From an uncultured Bacteroidia bacterium (GTDB lineage: Bacteria; Bacteroidota; Bacteroidia; Bacteroidales; F082): a stretch of DNA of 64,000 bases. The stretch is taken from NCBI GenBank assembly GCA_902769875.1, contig CACXQV010000003.1, forward strand, positions 1 through 64,000, read 5' to 3'. Shown here piece by piece: positions 62,167-64,000 of the stretch. The notes below the pieces were generated by a model, which saw only the letters and a program-made list of their open reading frames with translations, searched no databases and was not told the origin of the DNA. How positions within the stretch are numbered: the stretch's first letter is position 1; each line of letters begins with the position of its first letter. Position numbers and translations under genes: made by a program.

Positions 62167-64000
62167 TCAGAAAATGTCGGTTCTGTTGTCCTTGATGGTG
62201 GCTTGGTTTCTCAAGGCATTGTAGACGCCGTTGGTCACCCTGTTGGTGAACTGGCTGGTCTTTTCACGGATAATGTCGGAGTAGTCGGTGGTGGCGGCAG
62301 GCTGTGCGATTTTCACGTTCTTCAAGATGAACGCGCTGGTGTTGCCTGCGATGGGGCCCACTTCCTCGCCTTCTTGCATGCCAAGAAGCCTGCCCACAAT
62401 GTCGGCCTCGACGCCGAAGTTGCCCAACACACGCGAATCAATCGAGATGTCGGAAACGCTGGTCGACTCGGCGCCCAACTCGCTCACCATTCTGTTGACG
62501 TCGCTGCCGCAAGCCTTCATCTTCTCGACGGCGACTTCACCTTTCTTCTTGTTCAGGATTTGGTACTTGGCTTGGTCGATGACGGCCTCCAACGGAGCAT
62601 AGCCCTCGTGGACGACACCCGTCAGAGCGGCCACAACCAACATATTGTCGAGTTCGAAAATCTTCTCGGAAACATCGCCTTTCTTCGTCTTTTCGTCGAA
62701 AGCCCAACGCACAATCTCACGCGGGTTGTCCAAACCGGCAATTTGGTAGGTCGACTTGCTCATTCTCGGCATCGTGCGCTTGCTGAGGCCTTGCTCTTCG
62801 ATGGACTTGTTGAATTGGTCCTCGGTCCTGTTTTCGGTCACGAACTTGTTGGCCTGGGCATAAATGCTCTGGTAGGTCTTGGTGCTGGCCGAAATATCGT
62901 GGGTCAGGAAAGCCAAACGGACCTTGGGCTGGGGTTCGGTCTTGCCCGTCACCTTCACGACGTGGTAGCCAAACGGGGTTTCAACAACGCCCAACGAGCC
63001 AACGGGATTGCTGATTACATATTCGTTGAAGGGATGCACCATAGTGCCGTCGGTGAACCAATCGAGGTCGCCGCCTTTGTCTTTGGTGGCGTCGGTGTTG
63101 TATTCAGAAGCCATTTGGGCGAAGAGTTCGTCGTTGTTTTTGGCGGCTTGCAGTTGTGCAAGAAGCTCGTTGGCCTTGGCCTCGGCTTGTTCCTTGCTGA
63201 TGGTGTCTTGGCTGCCGTAAGCGCCTTTATAGCCGATGAGGATGTGGCTGGCTTTCAGCGAGTCGGGGCGGCTCTGCATATCGACGATGCGCACCAAGTT
63301 GAAAGCCTCGTCGTTTTCGTAAGGGCCATACACATAGCCCACGCCGTTGCCGTTGTCGAAGATGGCTTGCTCGGTCATCTCAGGCACGTCTTTCCTGCCC
63401 ATCCAAGTGCTGTCGTAACGCTTGTCGGAGTTGGCGTTCACGAAAGAGACGGGGGTTTCGGTGGCCACGAAGTCGGCCCTCATGTCTTGCACGGTTTTCA
63501 AAGCTTCCTGACGGTCTTCCAACGAAGGCTTAATTTCGAAAACCACATAGTCGATGTCGCGTCTTTCGTCGGTCTCGTAGCGATATTTGTTCTCCTCGTA
63601 GAAGGCCTTGTTGTCGGCATCGGTCACCACGATGGTCGAATCCGGGATGGAGCCATAGCGCAGGGCGATGACATCAGCCGAGACCTTGCGGTTCTTGTTT
63701 TCGTAATACTTCTGGGCCAAGGGCTGGGGCAGGAAGAACGAAGCCTTCACCAAGTTGTTGAACTTGGCTTCCAAGCGGTCGTGCTTCAGGGCTTTCTCAA
63801 AGTCGATCCAGCGGTTGTAATAGTCGGCCGGGAGTTGGTCAAGGTTTTGGAGGTATTCGATCACACGTTGCTTGTCGAACACGCCGTTGGCGTCGGTGAA
63901 GCTCTGCACCACCCAAGCGTGTGGGTTGTCGCCCGTCAGCTGGTCGGCCAGCTCTTCGCTGGTCACGCCAATGCCGGCAGCCTCATATTCCTTGGTCATA
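62167..64000 (-). CDS. PpiD/SurA-like peptidyl-prolyl isomerase (5' end off window)
   Basis: At least 611 residues; the frame is open to the right edge, and the ATG at 63999 is probably internal, since the expected N-terminal membrane helix is missing. The SurA_N-like helical region (EELADQLTGDNPHAWVVQSFTDANGVFDKQRVIEYL) leads to a parvulin domain (LKASHILIGYKGAYGS, FAQMASEYNTDATKDKGGDLDWF, PFGYHVVKVTG). A second degenerate parvulin-like region follows. This is a periplasmic foldase for outer-membrane proteins, anchored in the inner membrane. Confidence 0.92.
   Translation of the reverse strand, partial: MTKEYEAAGIGVTSEELADQLTGDNPHAWVVQSFTDANGVFDKQRVIEYLQNLDQLPADYYNRWIDFEKALKHDRLEAKFNNLVKASFFLPQPLAQKYYENKNRKVSADVIALRYGSIPDSTIVVTDADNKAFYEENKYRYETDERRDIDYVVFEIKPSLEDRQEALKTVQDMRADFVATETPVSFVNANSDKRYDSTWMGRKDVPEMTEQAIFDNGNGVGYVYGPYENDEAFNLVRIVDMQSRPDSLKASHILIGYKGAYGSQDTISKEQAEAKANELLAQLQAAKNNDELFAQMASEYNTDATKDKGGDLDWFTDGTMVHPFNEYVISNPVGSLGVVETPFGYHVVKVTGKTEPQPKVRLAFLTHDISASTKTYQSIYAQANKFVTENRTEDQFNKSIEEQGLSKRTMPRMSKSTYQIAGLDNPREIVRWAFDEKTKKGDVSEKIFELDNMLVVAALTGVVHEGYAPLEAVIDQAKYQILNKKKGEVAVEKMKACGSDVNRMVSELGAESTSVSDISIDSRVLGNFGVEADIVGRLLGMQEGEEVGPIAGNTSAFILKNVKIAQPAATTDYSDIIREKTSQFTNRVTNGVYNALRNQATIKDNRTDIF

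Overview
The window is chromosomal DNA from a member of the Bacteroidetes, most likely an uncultured gut or rumen Bacteroidales. The evidence is consistent: many secreted proteins end in type IX secretion (T9SS) type A sorting domains; upstream regions repeatedly carry the Bacteroidetes -7 box TAnnTTTG, with TTG/TTTG about 18-22 bases further up; Shine-Dalgarno sequences are absent; and the families are typical of the phylum (BACON repeats, DUF5686, C10 protease with T9SS tail, GH29 fucosidase, LytTR signalling beside MacAB-TolC). No insertion sequence, prophage, CRISPR array or rRNA gene was seen. There is one tRNA (Lys, CTT).

Layout. 1-7209 (-) is the 5' 2403 codons of a giant modular secreted adhesin-like protein. 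7518-12135 (-) is a four-gene operon for two lipoproteins, a secreted M1 aminopeptidase and a T9SS protein, ending in a strong terminator. 12378-13137 (+) is a zeta-toxin-like kinase overlapping a small candidate antitoxin gene. 13216-17179 (-) is an AT-rich island with a 42-codon ORF, a PHP-domain/ABC-type coiled-coil ATPase and an AlbA_2/HATPase protein: a candidate defence operon. 17325-27755 (-) holds a decayed frame, a 2-kilo-residue lipase-like surface protein broken by a stop codon right after its signal peptide, and a C10 protease; the two large genes share a near-identical C-terminal cassette. 28087-30824 (+) has a GH29 fucosidase and an AraC regulator.

31027-38370 holds three DUF4143-type AAA ATPases around leuS, with repeat-rich promoters, antitoxin-like HTH remnants and a duplicated gene scrap. 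leuS carries a nuclease-like inserted domain. 38382-39963 (-) is ruvB coupled to a DUF2442/DUF4160 pair, DUF4160 being frameshifted. 40049-46704 has housekeeping and envelope genes (SPOR, hydroxyacid dehydrogenase, RidA, FtsB/DivIC, DUF5686, ApbE, RluE), interrupted by three tandem 138-bp palindromic repeats. 47042-53526 (-) is a six-gene TolC-MacA-MacB-LytS-LytTR unit. The remainder encodes an aquaporin, an FG-GAP T9SS protein, HemW, an outer-membrane protein, a C69 dipeptidase, a BACON lipoprotein and a PpiD-like foldase running off the right edge.

Two themes stand out. First, short palindromic repeats sit in frame inside coding regions (fucosidase, HemW twice, ApbE, the shared T9SS tails), adding peptides that paralogues or family expectations lack. 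Second, several defence or selfish-looking modules cluster here: the PHP-ATPase operon, zeta pair, DUF4160/DUF2442, DUF4143 ATPases, HTH remnants and the nuclease-like LeuRS insert. All functional calls rest on reading motifs and sequence; no database search was run.
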